Source: Actinomycetota bacterium (GTDB taxonomy: Bacteria; Actinomycetota; Acidimicrobiia; Acidimicrobiales; Poriferisodaliceae). From it: DNA of 25,362 nucleotides. The translations under genes and the position numbers were made by a program. The stretch covers positions 1 through 25,362 of the forward strand of contig PCCJ01000065.1 in the NCBI GenBank assembly GCA_002731665.1, read 5' to 3'. How positions within the stretch are numbered: the first letter of the stretch is position 1; each line of letters starts with the position of its first letter. The notes under the pieces were generated by a model, which saw only the letters and a list, made by a program, of their open reading frames with translations, made no database searches and was not told the DNA's origin. Of the stretch, positions 23,463-25,362 are shown piece after piece.

Positions 23463-24821
23463 CTAGGTTTTGTCTGGAACCCAATTTCCATGAAAGCCGT
23501 GTGGTATGCGTTCTGGCAGTTCGATTCGGGCAATTTCTGGACCTGTGAAGTCAGAAGCTTCAAGAATCACCAAATCGCTACGGTTTGTCGCTTTGTCATA
23601 GACAAGAGTCATTACCCACCCGTCATCTTCATACACCGAATGCTTGCGCTCTACGAAGACTGGTTCTGACGCACTCCGCCCTGGTCCATATTCGTGAACT
23701 TGACTAGTCAAATTCAATAAATCGTGTTTTAACGTGTGGCTAAATTCCCAGCGAGACGGACTCTTAGTAAGTTGCGCTGTGTATCCGTATCGGTGCTTTA
23801 GATTAAGCACCGATTGAGCTACTCTAGGAAATTCTTGGAAACGGTCATCAATTATTTCCCTTCCGGTTTTTTGGGTAGTGGGATTAATGGTCCATCTCTC
23901 AAGTCGGGGTAACGAGTCTCGGAAAGGCCCGTTGCGATCGGAATCAAACATTTTGTCGAAGCAGCACACATCAATAACTACGCAACCATCTGCATCATCG
24001 AAACTATTTAGGGGGTGAAAAGCAAAGCACGGATCGATGTTACACCAAACAATTTCCTCGCCTGAATCTGCCGACCGAGGTAACAAACCCACGCGCGCTT
24101 CATAGGAGTTAAACCAACGAAATGGAAACTGGTTTCCTGACATTGCCAAATCAAGATCTACGGCTACGGGCAGGTCCAACACTGCTGCATATTTCTGCGT
24201 AAGACCCATATCGTGCACCATTGGCATAGTTGGTGTTTCTATCTCGACTGTTTTAGCGACTAAGCCATTTTGGTTTACGACAATGTATTCAAGCTTTCCG
24301 AAAAGCTGCCTAGGCGAGTAAGCCATGACGTGAATCTCACCAGTTAACGGGTCGTATTTAGGGTGAGCACTGAAGCCGTTATTGAGGGTTCCTTCAAAGG
24401 TATGCGTCCCAACAGTGTCTAATTCATAATTCAGTTCAACCGGCTGTGTTCCAGCTTCGACGATCGCAAGAGTCCGATTGGCGTGCTCAATTATGTTGGT
24501 GTTTGGCCCTATTTCTGCTCGTGTAGCAGCAGAGTGGGCTCTACCAAATTTTTTATGGACTCTACGGCTTCCAACAAATCGGCTTCGATACCAAGCAGCT
24601 TTACCTTCTCTAAGCCTTATGCCATGGACCATTCCATCGCCCAGGAACCAATGATGGGTTGCTAAATCGGGCTGTTCAATTGGGTTCGGGCCGTTTCTCA
24701 AAAATCGACCGTTCAGCTCCTCCGGAATTTTTCCTTTAACTTTCAGATCTAAGGCCGTTATCTCAGTTTTTGCAGGTTCATAGTTGCCGTCTAGATAGGG
24801 CGAAGCATCCAGCAAAGGCAT
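23463..24821 (-). CDS. Carotenoid oxygenase family protein
   Basis: This non-haem iron enzyme of the carotenoid cleavage dioxygenase / lignostilbene dioxygenase / RPE65 family cleaves a carbon-carbon double bond in carotenoids, apocarotenoids or stilbenes. With the ATG at 24821 the product has 452 residues, normal for bacterial members. The family N-terminus Y-L-D-G-N-Y-E-P and G-R-F-L-R-N-G-P-N-P, H-W-F-L-G-D-G-M-V-H-G, and the four iron-ligand histidines are present: H153 (S-A-H-P-K-Y-D), H203 (M-V-H-D-M-G), H269 (F-H-P-L-N-S-F-D) and H444 (H-G-F-H-G-N-W). A GTG at 24848 adds nine residues; neither start has an ideally spaced Shine-Dalgarno sequence. It is divergent from a quinone oxidoreductase. 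The substrate is not known. Confidence 0.92.
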   Translation of the reverse strand: MPLLDASPYLDGNYEPAKTEITALDLKVKGKIPEELNGRFLRNGPNPIEQPDLATHHWFLGDGMVHGIRLREGKAAWYRSRFVGSRRVHKKFGRAHSAATRAEIGPNTNIIEHANRTLAIVEAGTQPVELNYELDTVGTHTFEGTLNNGFSAHPKYDPLTGEIHVMAYSPRQLFGKLEYIVVNQNGLVAKTVEIETPTMPMVHDMGLTQKYAAVLDLPVAVDLDLAMSGNQFPFRWFNSYEARVGLLPRSADSGEEIVWCNIDPCFAFHPLNSFDDADGCVVIDVCCFDKMFDSDRNGPFRDSLPRLERWTINPTTQKTGREIIDDRFQEFPRVAQSVLNLKHRYGYTAQLTKSPSRWEFSHTLKHDLLNLTSQVHEYGPGRSASEPVFVERKHSVYEDDGWVMTLVYDKATNRSDLVILEASDFTGPEIARIELPERIPHGFHGNWVPDKT

Positions 24822-24895
24822 GACGCTAGTCTGCTCGTTCCACCTCACGATAACAAGTTAGACCAGCATTCTCCAAGGCGGTAGCTTACGAGAAA

Positions 24896-24928
24896 GGGGA
24901 ACTCACAGACAAGATTATGAGTTCTCCC
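24896..24928. promoter_or_regulatory. Candidate operator in divergent spacer
   Basis: An inverted repeat GGG-GAACTC, 14-base spacer, GAGTTC-t-CCC lies in the 138 bases between the carotenoid oxygenase and quinone oxidoreductase starts. The 6-bp cores have centres 20 bases apart, about two helical turns, which would suit one dimeric regulator controlling both genes. Confidence 0.35.
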
Positions 24929-24959
24929 GTTAGGTTGGAGACAACGAAAGACGGACAGC

Positions 24960-25362
24960 ATGAAAGCAATCCAAGTTGAAGACGGCCAACTCGTTTGGGC
25001 TACCGCCGAGGATCCAGTCTTCGGCCCAGAGGATATAAAAATAGGCAACCGTGCGACTGCTATCAACAGAGCTGACTTAGCTCAGCGAGTAGGCGCATAC
25101 CCGCCGCCGCCAGGAGCCAGTATGGTCTTGGGGCTCGAGTGCGCTGGTGTTGTCGAGGCCGTCGGAGAGAAAGTTACTGGCTTCAAAATCGGGGATGAAG
25201 TATGTGCTTTACTAGCCGGTGGCGGTTATGCCGAAAAAGTGGTCGTTCCAGCGGCACAAGTATTACCTATTCCTAAAGGTCTGAGTTTCACTGAAGCTGC
25301 TGCGCTTCCGGAAGTTTTTGCTACTGCATACTTGAACCTATTTATCGAGGGCGCATTACAGC
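24960..25362 (+). CDS. PIG3-type NAD(P)H quinone oxidoreductase (partial)
   Basis: The frame from the ATG at 24960 is open to the window edge and gives 134 residues of a medium-chain dehydrogenase/reductase. It shows A-I-N-R-A-D-L-A-Q-R-V-G-A-Y-P-P-P-P-G-A, L-G-L-E-C-A-G-V-V and G-D-E-V-C-A-L-L-A-G-G-G-Y-A-E. This is the PIG3/TP53I3 subgroup of zinc-independent quinone oxidoreductases, which reduce quinones with NADPH. The nucleotide-binding half lies outside the window. A weak GGAC stretch precedes the ATG. It is divergent from the carotenoid oxygenase, so a common regulator is possible. Confidence 0.9.
   Translation, partial: MKAIQVEDGQLVWATAEDPVFGPEDIKIGNRATAINRADLAQRVGAYPPPPGASMVLGLECAGVVEAVGEKVTGFKIGDEVCALLAGGGYAEKVVVPAAQVLPIPKGLSFTEAAALPEVFATAYLNLFIEGALQ

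Noticed and set aside
23394..23669. Plus-strand 91-residue reading frame
   Set aside because: It is mostly antisense to the 3' end of the carotenoid oxygenase and has no recognisable domain.
1..25362. CRISPR array, insertion sequence or prophage
   Set aside because: No regularly spaced repeats, transposase, integrase or phage genes were seen on either strand.

Overview
The window looks like one chromosomal segment of an uncultured bacterium, most likely a marine actinobacterium of the Acidimicrobiia type. This is inferred from three things: the gene order tig-clpP-clpX-folC-ndk-mreB-mreC-mreD-mrdA (then probably rodA), several predicted coenzyme F420-type luciferase-like oxidoreductases, and moderate GC by eye. 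No rRNA or other decisive taxonomic marker is present, so the assignment is provisional.

Positions 1-10074 are a dense minus-strand housekeeping block: trigger factor, ClpP, ClpX, FolC, nucleoside diphosphate kinase, then the rod-shape/elongasome genes MreB, MreC, MreD and PBP2. The first codons of a following gene (probably rodA) run off the left edge. Many junctions overlap by 1-4 bases, so this is an operon for protein quality control, folate and nucleotide supply, and lateral wall synthesis.

Positions 10360-19206 are accessory metabolism. A tRNA-Gly gene precedes a minus-strand catabolic cluster: an N-acyl-D-amino-acid deacylase-like amidohydrolase, an F420-type oxidoreductase and an SDR dehydrogenase. 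Divergent from it are a cyclase/kynurenine-formamidase-like hydrolase and a small unrecognised protein with a dinucleotide-binding motif. Then come a MAPEG membrane protein, a NIPSNAP-like protein, tRNA-Pro with a clear terminator, a 3Fe-4S type ferredoxin, a second F420-type oxidoreductase and an IDI-like NUDIX protein.

Positions 19259-22641 are again minus strand: a GrdB/PrdB-like gene, a NUDT19-like CoA diphosphatase, a nitroreductase, tRNA-Arg and GTP cyclohydrolase I. The GrdB/PrdB-like gene is the main discovery. It is a single selenoprotein gene of 324 codons (21667-22641) with an in-frame TGA at 22135-22137 in the context V-P-V-U-P-V-C-H-Q-T. The TGA is followed at the right distance by a bacterial SECIS-like hairpin (22108-22122). 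Ordinary gene calling splits it into two false proteins.

The right end holds tRNA-His, tRNA-Lys, a carotenoid oxygenase (minus) and, divergent from it, the start of a PIG3-type quinone oxidoreductase that runs off the edge. Several inverted repeats in divergent or leader regions are candidate operators. I saw no insertion sequence, CRISPR array, prophage or origin.
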